Source: Desulfosporosinus sp049943955 (GTDB lineage: Bacteria > Bacillota > Desulfitobacteriia > Desulfitobacteriales > Desulfitobacteriaceae). From it: 64,000 bases of DNA. The DNA lies in assembly GCF_049943955.1 (NCBI RefSeq), contig NZ_JBNFTW010000002.1:434001-498000 (forward strand), read 5' to 3'. Position numbers and translations under genes: made by a program. This document shows positions 25,826 to 34,110 of this stretch, in pieces (position 1 is the stretch's first letter; the number at the start of each line of letters is the position of its first letter). Below the pieces are notes generated by a model that saw nothing but the letters and a program-made list of their open reading frames with translations, had not been told where the DNA came from and did not search any database.

Positions 25826-26785
25826 TTAGTCCGAAATCGCAGTTTCTGCTGTTTCAAATTCTGTGGGTTGAGGCTCTACATCCGGCAGTTCGGCGGTTGC
25901 ATCTCCTTTCCCAAACCGCAAGTCCCTGTACTTCCTGGCCTTACTCTTTTTGCCTGTGCTGTAGAAGGAAATTCGATGGAACAGGTCTGGACACTCCTGG
26001 CGTACCTTTGCGTCACCACGGGCAATAATCCGGCTGACCTTATCCTTGCTGTACCCTGCTAAGACTGCCAAGTCCCTAAGCGTTGCATGGGGGTGGTAAA
26101 GCCGGATTTGAAGTAACTCCCTTTCATCCGGCAATAGTATGTCAGGGTCGGTTAATAACTGTTGCAGAAACAACTTGTCCGTTACAGACTCGCCTACATC
26201 AACTCGCCAATCGGGTAGGTCCATCTGCATAGCCTGTAATGACGCTGCCTCCCTCTCAAACCGTTCTTGGTTGCTGTAACCAAACTTACGTGCCAAATCA
26301 ACGGTTCGTCTTTTTATGGACAACTCCAGCGTTTCATACAGCAAGAACTCATCGTCAAGGCTGTGGCTATCGGCAATGCGTAAAGCCTCTTCCCAAAACA
26401 CCGACTCGAACTCTGCTGCTGGTATTCTAAGCCCGCCCCAATTCTTGGCTGCAGACCTTGCCTTCGTAACGACTAGCCCCTGAAGCAACTCGAAAAGCCA
26501 GTCAAAATCGGCGTAATAGTCCAACCAAGTCCAGGCTTCTTCTACGTCCCAAACCAGCTTATATTTGCGTCTTTTTCCGTACTTGTTCTGTAACCGTTGT
26601 TCCTGGGCAAAGTCCCTTTCTTCCTTAGTCCAGTTCCTATCCTTCAAGGGTTCGTCAGGGTTAAAATAAAACTTCCTATCCCGTCTCATATAAATCGCCA
26701 ACTTTTTTAAAAAACTTCGGTCAATAGTGAGACAAGAATGCAATTCTTTACGAATTATATTATGAACAGCCAAGGGGCTGATCAT
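25826..26785 (-). CDS. Sigma-factor-like DNA-binding protein
   Basis: 319 residues. The middle (AWTWLDYYADFDWLFELLQG through ESVFWEEALRIADSHSLDDE) resembles the helical region 2 of phage- and ECF-type sigma factors. Residues about 215-265 form a region-4-type HTH: DERELLQIRLYHPHATLRDL, then AVLAGYSKDKVSRIIARGDA. The C-terminal 45 residues are acidic and disordered. ATG 26785 has a weak ribosome site; an internal ATG (MRRDRKFYF) is possible. It may drive the island's own promoters. Exact family unknown. Confidence 0.55.
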   Translation of the reverse strand: MISPLAVHNIIRKELHSCLTIDRSFLKKLAIYMRRDRKFYFNPDEPLKDRNWTKEERDFAQEQRLQNKYGKRRKYKLVWDVEEAWTWLDYYADFDWLFELLQGLVVTKARSAAKNWGGLRIPAAEFESVFWEEALRIADSHSLDDEFLLYETLELSIKRRTVDLARKFGYSNQERFEREAASLQAMQMDLPDWRVDVGESVTDKLFLQQLLTDPDILLPDERELLQIRLYHPHATLRDLAVLAGYSKDKVSRIIARGDAKVRQECPDLFHRISFYSTGKKSKARKYRDLRFGKGDATAELPDVEPQPTEFETAETAISD

Positions 26786-27536
26786 CCAATGACGTACATA
26801 ATGTATAATAACGTATAGAGTGTATTAGCAATGTAAGTAACGATATGAACAATACACAGTAACGAAAAAAAACAATAAAGAAAGTGTCTATCTGAATTTG
26901 GACGGCAAAAATACGCTACAACGAAAGAACGTCCTTTACCGTTATGGGTGCTGGACGGTAGACAAGTGCCCCCGACTGGCAGGTTGTATGTCAGTGTATG
27001 ACACGTTATTTGACTGTTCAGACGCTGCCACGGACAAGAACGTTTTGCACCATCAACAAGAAGCAAAGGACGACCAGTTAAAGGTGATTGTTGGGGCCGT
27101 ACTGCTAGATAAGAATGATTACAAACTGGGTTAAACGTAGTAAGCACTTGTACCGGGGGACTTGTTTGGTTATCATCGGGCCGAATTTACTGGTAGAGGG
27201 ATACCGCCAAAAAACCGGGACGTGCGTGACACGCATTGACACTGGAAAGCACCTTCAACCCCACGCTTTTACGGCCTGGGGCTTTGTTTTTGGCTGCATC
27301 AGGCGTAGTGGAATATGAGGTGGGGGCATTTCTTGCACATGGGTAGCTTCTTAATTTCTGCCTTCGACACGGGCCTTTCGTCCGGCATAATTGTACGAAT
27401 ATTGCAGGAAAACATTACCTCTATGTCTAATATCTTAATGACCAAACTTATGTTTCATTAGTTTCAAAATGATTGGGGATGGACTCTAGTGCCTAGATTG
27501 AACGTCTGACTGTTTTAAATGAGGTAGGTGTAACCA
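26786..27536. other. Island intergenic region, no supported gene
   Basis: Open frames at 26898-27134 (+) and 26782-27147 (-) overlap each other, have no clear ribosome sites and unusual composition; they look like decayed coding DNA. One copy of the island repeat lies at 27301-27347. Confidence 0.4.
27301..27347 (+). repeat. Island repeat, copy 1 (copy 2 at 28867-28917)
   Basis: AGGCGTAGTG...TATGAGGTGGGGGCATTTC followed by GGGTAGC. The same order and spacing are found before the coiled-coil gene at 28867-28917. Confidence 0.6.
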
Positions 27537-28826
27537 ATGTTGCAAATCAGTTCAAAGGAATTTGAGACAGAGCTTAAGGCCTGTTTAAATTATGTAAAGC
27601 AAAAGCAAACAGGATATAGTGGCTTAAACTTGGACTTTTATGACTTAACTAGCGAGGACTTCGACCCTTCGGAATACGACGATATTATTATAGATGACAG
27701 CTTTGATGACAGCTTTCAAGTTAACTTTTCACCTGACCACACTGATGAGAGTATTGAATTATCACTAAGAGAGTTCATAGAGCTAATTGATGAAACACGG
27801 ACTGCTAAACTAATCGATAACAAAATATGTCTTACAGAAAAACGGTGCTTAGTCAGAGTCACTGCAAAGGATTACACAGGCACTTCAATTTTGGATATTT
27901 TGCTTAGTAATAACCCACGGGTTCTCGAGGTGTCGTCAAACCTGGACGAGGTAAATTTTAGTTGCTCTTTGGTTAATGGAGTTACGATTTTTGGCCTTAT
28001 GGTTCATTTCGCTGATGATTATGACAAGTATTATCCGTCCGTTGTGAACGATGATATGTTTGTAGAGATTATATTTGATAAGCCTATGAGACTCGACCAA
28101 GTTGATACTGTACTTAATTCATACATATTTGAATTGAATGCCTCTCACAACATCACCCTTGAAGAAAATCCCAGACCAGAGCTATATTTCGATGAAGTAG
28201 ATGAAGAGGAGATTAGTCAAAAGACCTTTCCACTAAGACCCTTGTTATTTGGCAAGGGCATAGACGAGGTATTGAAGCTTTTTAATATAGGCATGCAGAA
28301 TTACGATTACTGTATTATTCAATACGCCAAAGTAATCGAATTTGTGTCACAAACGGTAATACGTCAGGAGATTACAAATAAAGCTAGGGCAAAACTATTA
28401 AGTCAAAAAGCCCTTAATCCAGATGCCAATTATATTAAGGGACTTGAGCAGATGTTTGTTGATTTTAAACAAAAATTTGACACCGACAGAAGTACCATTA
28501 AAGCAACTATTAAGACCTGTTGTGACGTACTTGAAGTTGTTGATTATGCACCAGATTACTTGAAAAAAGTGCAAGACCTGAAGAGTAACTTACAAAAGGA
28601 TAAGGCAGTCAAAGAGACGGTTTTAGAAGTTGCCTTTGACCAGATAGCTGATAGCATTTCGGACACCAGGAATTATATCGCACATGCGAAAGCAAATTAC
28701 AGCCTCAAAGGAAATGAATGTCCAGAGAATGAAAAACAACAGTTTGTTGATATGTTACGTATACTCGCTATTCAAACGATTAGATGGTACTCCAATATCC
28801 ATGAGGGTAGCAGAATTGTTAATTAA
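27537..28826 (+). CDS. Large protein with C-terminal HEPN-type R-x4-H motif (candidate defence effector)
   Basis: 429 residues; GAGGTAGGTGTAACCA precedes ATG. The first 230 residues are acidic and beta-rich (DDIIIDDSFDDSFQVNFSPD) with no family I recognise. The last 190 are helical and end with the segment SDTRNYIAHAKANYSLKG: Arg378 and His383 give the R-x4-H signature of HEPN RNase folds, followed by a long closing helix (QFVDMLRILAIQTIRWYSNI). A sensor-like N-terminus plus C-terminal HEPN is the design of ApeA-like abortive-infection proteins. Its place on a tRNA-borne island fits a defence role. The function is inferred. Confidence 0.6.
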   Translation: MLQISSKEFETELKACLNYVKQKQTGYSGLNLDFYDLTSEDFDPSEYDDIIIDDSFDDSFQVNFSPDHTDESIELSLREFIELIDETRTAKLIDNKICLTEKRCLVRVTAKDYTGTSILDILLSNNPRVLEVSSNLDEVNFSCSLVNGVTIFGLMVHFADDYDKYYPSVVNDDMFVEIIFDKPMRLDQVDTVLNSYIFELNASHNITLEENPRPELYFDEVDEEEISQKTFPLRPLLFGKGIDEVLKLFNIGMQNYDYCIIQYAKVIEFVSQTVIRQEITNKARAKLLSQKALNPDANYIKGLEQMFVDFKQKFDTDRSTIKATIKTCCDVLEVVDYAPDYLKKVQDLKSNLQKDKAVKETVLEVAFDQIADSISDTRNYIAHAKANYSLKGNECPENEKQQFVDMLRILAIQTIRWYSNIHEGSRIVN

Positions 28827-28866
28827 CCCATTCGAAATAAAGTGATTGCTTATTTTTGCTTACACT

Positions 28867-28917
28867 AGGCGTAGTGTCGTATGAGGCGGGGGCATTTCCC
28901 GTAACGGGGTGGCTAGC
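28867..28917 (+). repeat. Island repeat, copy 2
   Basis: AGGCGTAGTG...TATGAGGCGGGGGCATTTC followed by GGCTAGC. It aligns with 27301-27347 and lies 130 bases before the next gene. Confidence 0.6.
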
Positions 28918-29047
28918 AGAGACTAATGACTGATTTTTCCTTTCAAATTATAACACTTAGTTAAATCCAAACCTAAATATTTGGAAGGAATTTCATGGTC
29001 AGAGATGGAACAGTTTCATTAGAGTGAGGATTGTGGAGGTGAGAAGA

Positions 29048-29407
29048 TTGAACAGTGACGAAAAAATAGAGGAAATAATGAGCAAACTAAATGCCATCGA
29101 TTTTAAGTCTGAAGGTATCCAGTACTTAGAAGAACTCAAGAAAGAATATTTGCAGCAAGTCGAAGCCTTGGGTGAAAAGGTACAGTCCATACGCAAGGAA
29201 TACGGAAGGACATTTGCCAAAAGAGAGGTTGAGACTGTAAGCGGCATTGTTCTCCCGTTTGAACCAAAAAAATCTGAAGAGTTAGAGAGAGAGTCAGACG
29301 AGGTTCGTAAAGAGTTAAACTCACTGAGAACCAGACTGTCGGCTATAGAAAAGGCATTGGAAATTCAAAATTCAAGGCATAGAAAGCTGATTGACCAATT
29401 GAAATAA
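29048..29407 (+). CDS. Coiled-coil protein (119 aa)
   Basis: TTG 29048 follows a perfect GGAGGTGA, which would be coding in the longer frame from 29024. The product is almost wholly helical and charged, with two predicted coiled coils: EGIQYLEELKKEYLQQVEAL, and ELERESDEVRKELNSLRTRL in the C-terminal half. No catalytic motif is visible. It is the last island gene before the right end and has its own terminator. It may pair with the HEPN-motif protein encoded before it, with which it shares the upstream repeat. Confidence 0.65.
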   Translation: MNSDEKIEEIMSKLNAIDFKSEGIQYLEELKKEYLQQVEALGEKVQSIRKEYGRTFAKREVETVSGIVLPFEPKKSEELERESDEVRKELNSLRTRLSAIEKALEIQNSRHRKLIDQLK

Positions 29408-29418
29408 ACCATCTCGGA

Positions 29419-29450
29419 GCTAGACGTTAAGTGTCTAGCCTTCTTTTTAT
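29419..29450 (+). terminator. Terminator at the end of the island genes
   Basis: GCTAGAC / GTCTAGC stem followed by CTTCTTTTT. Confidence 0.8.
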
Positions 29451-29490
29451 GTTTGTCAAAAATTAACTCTTGTACTAATACGAATTTCAC

Positions 29491-29560
29491 CGCTAGAATA
29501 AAGACACGCACTAGATTTGCGTATTTCCCACGCAAAAACCGCACTAGACCACCATAAAAT
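29491..29560. repeat. Cluster of CGC(AC)TAGA repeats near the right end of the island
   Basis: Three words CGCTAGA (29491), CGCACTAGA (29507) and CGCACTAGA (29540), the last with flanks that match the left-end segment 23172-23204. They are candidate integrase arm sites. Confidence 0.5.
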
Positions 29561-29646
29561 AACGTTCAAGTACGATGGTTGTGCGTTTTAGCGAACAAAA
29601 AACAAAAAACGCGACTCCCCTACGGGAATCACGTTTATCAGCATTA

Positions 29647-29733
29647 TGGTGCGGTCGAGAGGACTTGAACCTCCATGCCCTTGCGAGCACTAGAACCTGA
29701 ATCTAGCGCGTCTGCCAGTTCCGCCACGACCGC
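29647..29733 (-). tRNA. tRNA-Leu (anticodon CAG), island insertion site
   Basis: On the minus strand: acceptor GCGGTCG pairs with CGACCGC, then A and an encoded CCA. The anticodon stem CTAGA/TCTAG closes the loop TTCAGGT, so the anticodon is CAG. A long variable arm (class II) and a T-arm with GTTCAAGTC are present. The 3' 52 bases double as attR. Confidence 0.95.
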
Positions 29734-30010
29734 GTAACATTAATTATTATAGGAGATGACCTTCATCTTGTCAACCTATTTTGTAGATATTTTTTAGTAG
29801 TGTTCGCCATTGCCATTGTTAACACCTAATTATCTGTATTCAGTATAATGAAACTTAAATATTTCGCGTTCTGATTTTCTATGGTACAATTATGGCTTAA
29901 AGAATAAGTTATCGAAGGTTTCAATATAATCATGAATTAACTTGATAAGATCTTATTATGAAAAGTTACAACTAGGAAACGTTGTACCTAGTTTTCTAGG
30001 AAAAAAGAGT

Positions 30011-30048
30011 AGACCCCGGCATCATTAACAATTATGCCAGGGGTCTTT
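30011..30048 (+). terminator. Terminator-like hairpin ahead of the DMT transporter gene
   Basis: AGACCCC-GGCAT / ATGCC-A-GGGGTCT followed by TTAG. It lies 30 bases before the next start and could be an attenuator. A smaller hairpin (ACTAGG/CCTAGT) precedes it. Confidence 0.55.
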
Positions 30049-30076
30049 AGTATAGAGAGGGAAGAGAGAGTTTCTT

Positions 30077-30985
30077 ATGAGGAATCGGTCAAGGGGAGAT
30101 TTTCCGGAGTGGGTGATCTGGGGAGTTGTTTTAGTATGGGGAGCAAACTATGTTGTTGGGAAATGGGGAATGGCTGGATTTGATCCTCTGTCGTTTACTG
30201 TGCTTCGCTTTGTGGGAGCATCTCCAATTCTTCTTCTGCTTTTGTATACTTTGGAAAAAAACATACGAGTTGAATTAAAGGATTGTTGGAGTTTAGCTCT
30301 AATAGGTTTAGTAGGAGTTACGATCTATCAGACGTTGTTTATGGCTGCCGTAAAATATGCGACTGCGACAAATGCTTCCTTGATTGTTGCAGTTTCTCCG
30401 GTTTTCACGGCTATATTTGCTTGGCTGGCAGGACAAGAACGTTTGGGTTCACGAGGGCGAAGGGGGAGCGCCTTGTCAATAGTGGGAGTGATTTTTGTTC
30501 TATTATTTGGGACAAATAAATTAGCCCTCGGTTGGGAAGTATTGCGAGGAGATCTTATAGCCCTGTTGTCTTCCTGTATCTGGGGGTTATATCCTGTACT
30601 TGCCAAACGCATGCTAAGTAAGTATTCTGCCTTGAAAACGATTACTTTCTCCTCTCTCTTTGGGACTATTTTTCTTTTGATTGTTGGTCTAAAAGGTGTT
30701 ACCGAGTTATCATGGTCAACGATCCCCTTTTCAGCATGGGGTTCGGTGTTGTTTTCAACGCTCCTCGTCACAGCCTACGGCCTGGTGGTTTGGTATTATG
30801 CTATAAGCAGGATTGGAGTAAATCGAGTGATGGCTTATATGTATGCCGTCCCCGCTGTTGCCGTTATCACGGCTGCGGTGATTCTTAAAGAGAGGATTCA
30901 TCTTTTGCAGATTGTGGGAGCAGTCATCATTTTCGGGGGAATTCGTCTTATACGCAAAGATAAGATTTCGATGATCGAGAATTAA
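30077..30985 (+). CDS. EamA-type drug/metabolite transporter (DMT family)
   Basis: 302 residues, ten membrane helices in two EamA repeats (about 12-140 and 150-290). Characteristic stretches are VIWGVVLVWGANYVVGKWG at the start, FTVLRFVGASPILLLLLY, and YAVPAVAVITAAVILKERI in the second repeat. Such proteins mostly export small metabolites or amino acids. GGGAAGAGAGAG precedes ATG. The next gene starts 30 bases downstream and may share its transcript. Confidence 0.88.
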   Translation: MRNRSRGDFPEWVIWGVVLVWGANYVVGKWGMAGFDPLSFTVLRFVGASPILLLLLYTLEKNIRVELKDCWSLALIGLVGVTIYQTLFMAAVKYATATNASLIVAVSPVFTAIFAWLAGQERLGSRGRRGSALSIVGVIFVLLFGTNKLALGWEVLRGDLIALLSSCIWGLYPVLAKRMLSKYSALKTITFSSLFGTIFLLIVGLKGVTELSWSTIPFSAWGSVLFSTLLVTAYGLVVWYYAISRIGVNRVMAYMYAVPAVAVITAAVILKERIHLLQIVGAVIIFGGIRLIRKDKISMIEN

Positions 30986-31015
30986 AGATAGAGGATTAGA
31001 CTATAGGAGGGCATC

Positions 31016-31576
31016 ATGACTAAACGGATCATTGTGGGTATAACCGGAGCAAGTGGCTCAATCTATGCACTGACCCTGATTAAGGTTCTGGCGTTAATGG
31101 AATGGCAGGTTGAGTTGGTTATGACGTCGACAGGCGAAAAAGTATTGACCTTTGAAACAGGGTCTGATAGGCAGAGCTTACCTGAGAATGTTCATATCCA
31201 TGAAAATACGAATTTGTTTTCCTCTCTGGCAAGCGGCTCTTATCGAACTCATGGGATGGTTGTTATTCCCTGTTCGATGAATACTTTAGGTTTAATGGCA
31301 ACCGGTACAGGAGATCATCTCTTAGCACGTGCTGCCCAGGTAACGTTGAAAGAACGTCGGCCTTTTGTGGTTGTGCCGCGGGAAATGCCTTACAACATTA
31401 TTCACTTGGAAAATATGCTGCGGCTGGCAAGAGCTGGAGCGACAATTATGCCTGCTTCGCCGGGCTTTTATCATCATCCTCAGGAGATTCAGGATCTAGT
31501 GAATCATGTAGTTGGGCGGGTGTTGGATCAGTTTGGTGTAGATCATGCTTTATTTGAACGTTGGAGCGGCGTCTAG
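31016..31576 (+). CDS. UbiX-family flavin prenyltransferase
   Basis: 186 residues, the normal UbiX length. Signatures: KRIIVGITGASGSIYALTLI (FMN-binding GASG), VVIPCSMNTLGLMATGTGDH and the PREMPYNIIHLENM segment near the active site. UbiX joins dimethylallyl phosphate to FMN and gives prenyl-FMN for UbiD decarboxylases. No UbiD gene is visible in this window, so the partner enzyme is elsewhere. Ribosome site TAGGAGGGCATC. Confidence 0.9.
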   Translation: MTKRIIVGITGASGSIYALTLIKVLALMEWQVELVMTSTGEKVLTFETGSDRQSLPENVHIHENTNLFSSLASGSYRTHGMVVIPCSMNTLGLMATGTGDHLLARAAQVTLKERRPFVVVPREMPYNIIHLENMLRLARAGATIMPASPGFYHHPQEIQDLVNHVVGRVLDQFGVDHALFERWSGV

Positions 31577-31625
31577 AAAGAGGTTTGATCATCAGTTAGA
31601 CATCAGCGAAAGGGGAGAGCAAAAA

Positions 31626-31907
31626 TTGCTTCCTATTAAGTATGTCATTTTGATTTATTTTCTCTGGAATTGTTATGTTTTTATCACCATGGGAAGAGAT
31701 AAGAAAAAGGCAAAGTTGGGTCGCTGGAGAATTTCGGAGGCAACCTTGCTCTGGATGGGGGCTTTTGGCGGAGTGGGACTGTTCGCTGGCATGAAGTATT
31801 TTCACCACAAAACCTCTCATCCCAAATTTCTCGTGGCTGCCCCTGTATTTGTGATTTTAAATACAGCTATTCTGGGTTTCTTGATTTACAAGCACATTAT
31901 TGCCTAA
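31626..31907 (+). CDS. DUF1294 small membrane protein
   Basis: 93 residues from TTG 31626 (AAAGGGGAGAGCAAAAA before it; the longer frame overlapping ubiX is not needed). Family marks: FITMGRDKKKAKLGRWRISE, LLWMGAFGGVGLFAGMKYF and HKTSHPKFLVAAP. It has three membrane helices. The function of DUF1294 is unknown. It lies in line with ubiX and ahead of the regulator gene. Confidence 0.85.
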   Translation: MLPIKYVILIYFLWNCYVFITMGRDKKKAKLGRWRISEATLLWMGAFGGVGLFAGMKYFHHKTSHPKFLVAAPVFVILNTAILGFLIYKHIIA

Positions 31908-31979
31908 GACAAAACGATTGATTGATTCACTGCTTCGATTGGAGATAGAAAATCGAAAAAGCTAATGGGGGGTAATCAC

Positions 31980-33752
31980 ATGGTTGAACTGATCGATGTG
32001 AAAGATTATGCTCAGCAGATTGCTGAAGCAATCGCGACTGTTGTGAAAATAGATATCGAAATAGCTGATAAAAAGTTAATTCGTATTGCCGGAACAGGCC
32101 GCTATCATAAAGGAGTCGGGCAATCTATGGACCGACAAGGGTATGTGTATCGTGAAGTTCTTCGCACCGGTCATCAGTTTGTCATTGAAACCCCGGGTAT
32201 CCATCCTCTATGTGGTCCTTGTATGGCTCGTGGCAATTGTTCTGAGAAGTATGAGGTGGTATCGCCAATTAATGTTGATGGTAAGGCAGTGGGTGCTATT
32301 GGAATGATCTGTTTTACGGAAGTACAGGCCAAACTTATAGCTGAGAATCAACAATCATATCTCATTTTTCTAACAAAAATGGCAGAGACGATTGCCTTAA
32401 AACTTAAAGAACAGGAATTTTTGGCGGGACTCGTTTCGGCAAACCATTATTTGAATTCAATTATCGATTGTTTGGATGAAGGGCTGCTAACAACTGATCT
32501 TGAGGGAACGATACTTCATTTTAACCAGGCAGCTCAAGGCTTTTTCAGCGCAAATCTGCTTCATCCCAGCAGTCGTTTAGACTCTCTCTTTCCTCCGCAG
32601 ATCGCTGCGGAAATTCTAACGGTTGGAAAAAGTGCGGAAGATGTTATTGAGCGAGAAGTATATATTGAGTCTAAGAAAAATCGGCAGCATATGCTTTTGC
32701 GGGCATTGCCTATGGAAGGCGAAGACGGGGTTAAAAGTCTTGCTGTGATTCTTCGGCCCTTTGACGAAATCAGTCGCATTGTTCATCGCTTGAGTTCCCG
32801 GGAGATCGGTTATTCGATCGAAGATATTCTGGGAGAGAGCGAGTGCATGTGTCAAATTCGAGAACAGGCCAGAGTCGTCGCAGCGAGTAAGTCAACAGTT
32901 ATAATTCGGGGAGAGAGTGGAACTGGGAAGGAGATGCTGGCTCGGTCGATTCACAATCTTAGTCCGAGACACCAAGGTATGTTTATGGCTATCAATTGTA
33001 CTGCTATTCCTGAAAATTTACTGGAAAGTGAACTTTTTGGGTATGAAGATGGTGCCTTTACCGGAGCCCGCAAAGGCGGGAAGATTGGTAAAATTGAATT
33101 AGCCAATAAAGGAACCGTTTTTCTGGATGAAATCGGAGATATGCCTCTTTATTTACAGGCTAAGATTCTACGAGTTCTCCAAGAACGAAAGATTGAACGC
33201 ATCGGCGGCATCACGGCAAGTCCTGTTGATGTAAGGATCATAGCGGCTACCCATCGCAATTTGGAGGAAATGATGGCTAAAGGTGAATTCCGAGAGGATT
33301 TATATTATCGGATCAATGTCATTCCTATGCATATCAAGCCGTTGCGGGAGAGGAAAGAAGACCTGCCGCTTTTGATTCGGCATTTTATCCAAGTATATAA
33401 TCAGCAATTGAATAAAAATGTTCATGACCTATCGGAAGGTTTTCGCCAGAGACTCCAGGGCTATGCTTTTCCTGGTAATGTTCGCGAGTTACAAAACATT
33501 ATCGAGTATGCTATGAATCTAGCGAAGGATTCAAGATTAACGGAAGACCATTTGCCTGTAAGAATGAAACAAGCAGAATTACGGGAAGAAAATCAAGATC
33601 GGTTTAATTTAGAGAGGATTGAACGGGAAACTATTCTTCGCTGTTACCGGATGACTGAGGGAGGGGCTAGAGGGAAAGAAAAGGCAGCTAAAGCTTTAGG
33701 GATCGGCCTAGCAACGTTATATCGTAAGTTAGCGCGTTACAATATTGAATAA
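31980..33752 (+). CDS. Sigma-54-dependent activator 1 (YgeV-like) with Cys-motif sensor
   Basis: 590 residues from ATG 31980; GGGGGGTAATCAC lies just before it, inside the longer frame from 31965. N-terminal sensor (1-150) holds CGPCMARGNC, a C-x2-C-x5-C motif also found in the second activator, probably a metal or Fe-S site. A PAS-like domain follows (about 155-270), then the AAA+ domain: Walker A GESGTGKE, ESELFGYEDGAFTGA (the GAFTGA loop), and Walker B GTVFLDEIGDM. A Fis-type HTH closes the protein (AAKALGIGLATLYRKL). It should act on the sigma-54 promoters at 33979 and 41204 through TTATCA-N3-TGATAA sites. Confidence 0.9.
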   Translation: MVELIDVKDYAQQIAEAIATVVKIDIEIADKKLIRIAGTGRYHKGVGQSMDRQGYVYREVLRTGHQFVIETPGIHPLCGPCMARGNCSEKYEVVSPINVDGKAVGAIGMICFTEVQAKLIAENQQSYLIFLTKMAETIALKLKEQEFLAGLVSANHYLNSIIDCLDEGLLTTDLEGTILHFNQAAQGFFSANLLHPSSRLDSLFPPQIAAEILTVGKSAEDVIEREVYIESKKNRQHMLLRALPMEGEDGVKSLAVILRPFDEISRIVHRLSSREIGYSIEDILGESECMCQIREQARVVAASKSTVIIRGESGTGKEMLARSIHNLSPRHQGMFMAINCTAIPENLLESELFGYEDGAFTGARKGGKIGKIELANKGTVFLDEIGDMPLYLQAKILRVLQERKIERIGGITASPVDVRIIAATHRNLEEMMAKGEFREDLYYRINVIPMHIKPLRERKEDLPLLIRHFIQVYNQQLNKNVHDLSEGFRQRLQGYAFPGNVRELQNIIEYAMNLAKDSRLTEDHLPVRMKQAELREENQDRFNLERIERETILRCYRMTEGGARGKEKAAKALGIGLATLYRKLARYNIE

Positions 33753-33814
33753 CTTAAGTAAAATGATGCTTTCAGGGAATACTGACAAAAGGAATACTTT
33801 TTTGCAGGTATAAT

Positions 33815-33829
33815 TTCTCAAAATGATAA
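33815..33829. promoter_or_regulatory. Upstream activator site, left copy
   Basis: TTCTCA-AAA-TGATAA. Its exact reverse complement stands at 33889-33903. Confidence 0.65.
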
Positions 33830-33888
33830 TAAGTTATATTTTTGATAAGTCTTTAAATGCCTTTATCTAAAGGTTTATCGTTCGGTTT

Positions 33889-33903
33889 TTATCATTTTGA
33901 GAA
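33889..33903. promoter_or_regulatory. Upstream activator site, right copy
   Basis: TTATCA-TTT-TGAGAA, the inverted partner of 33815-33829, about 80 bases before the -24 box. Confidence 0.65.
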
Positions 33904-33978
33904 TTAGAATTCATTATATTTTTTTGTCTTTTAGTAAAAACTCCGTAAAAATGCTATTTTTCAGAGATTTTTGTTATC

Positions 33979-33994
33979 TGGCATGAATATTGCA
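33979..33994 (+). promoter_or_regulatory. Sigma-54 promoter of the xdhABC-ygfK operon
   Basis: TGGCATGAATATTGCA: GG and GC doublets ten bases apart, as in the -24/-12 consensus. The first gene starts 117 bases later. Confidence 0.88.
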
Positions 33995-34110
33995 CGGATA
34001 GATAAGAGAGGGGATGGCTAATTTTACTTGTCTATAAAGAATATACTATGTCTTGTCTTCACCTGTAAGATTGTGCTTTAAAATAAATGTTTTGGGATGG
34101 AGGGGTAAAA

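Larger units (their letters stand above)
23060..29698. mobile_element. Integrated genomic island in tRNA-Leu(CAG), about 6.6 kb
   Basis: Bounded by identical 52-base repeats (23060-23111 and 29647-29698) that are the 3' half of tRNA-Leu, from the anticodon to CCA. A complete tyrosine integrase gene stands just inside the left repeat. Base and codon use differ from the flanks (more GC-rich integrase and sigma-like genes). Cargo: DUF2691, DUF5071, a sigma-like protein, a HEPN-motif protein and a coiled-coil protein. There are no conjugation or capsid genes, so it needs help to move or is a small integrative element. Confidence 0.88.

Noticed and set aside
26782..27147. Two opposing frames (121 and 78 codons) in the island
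   Set aside because: They overlap each other, lack ribosome sites and have skewed, Cys-rich or low-complexity translations.
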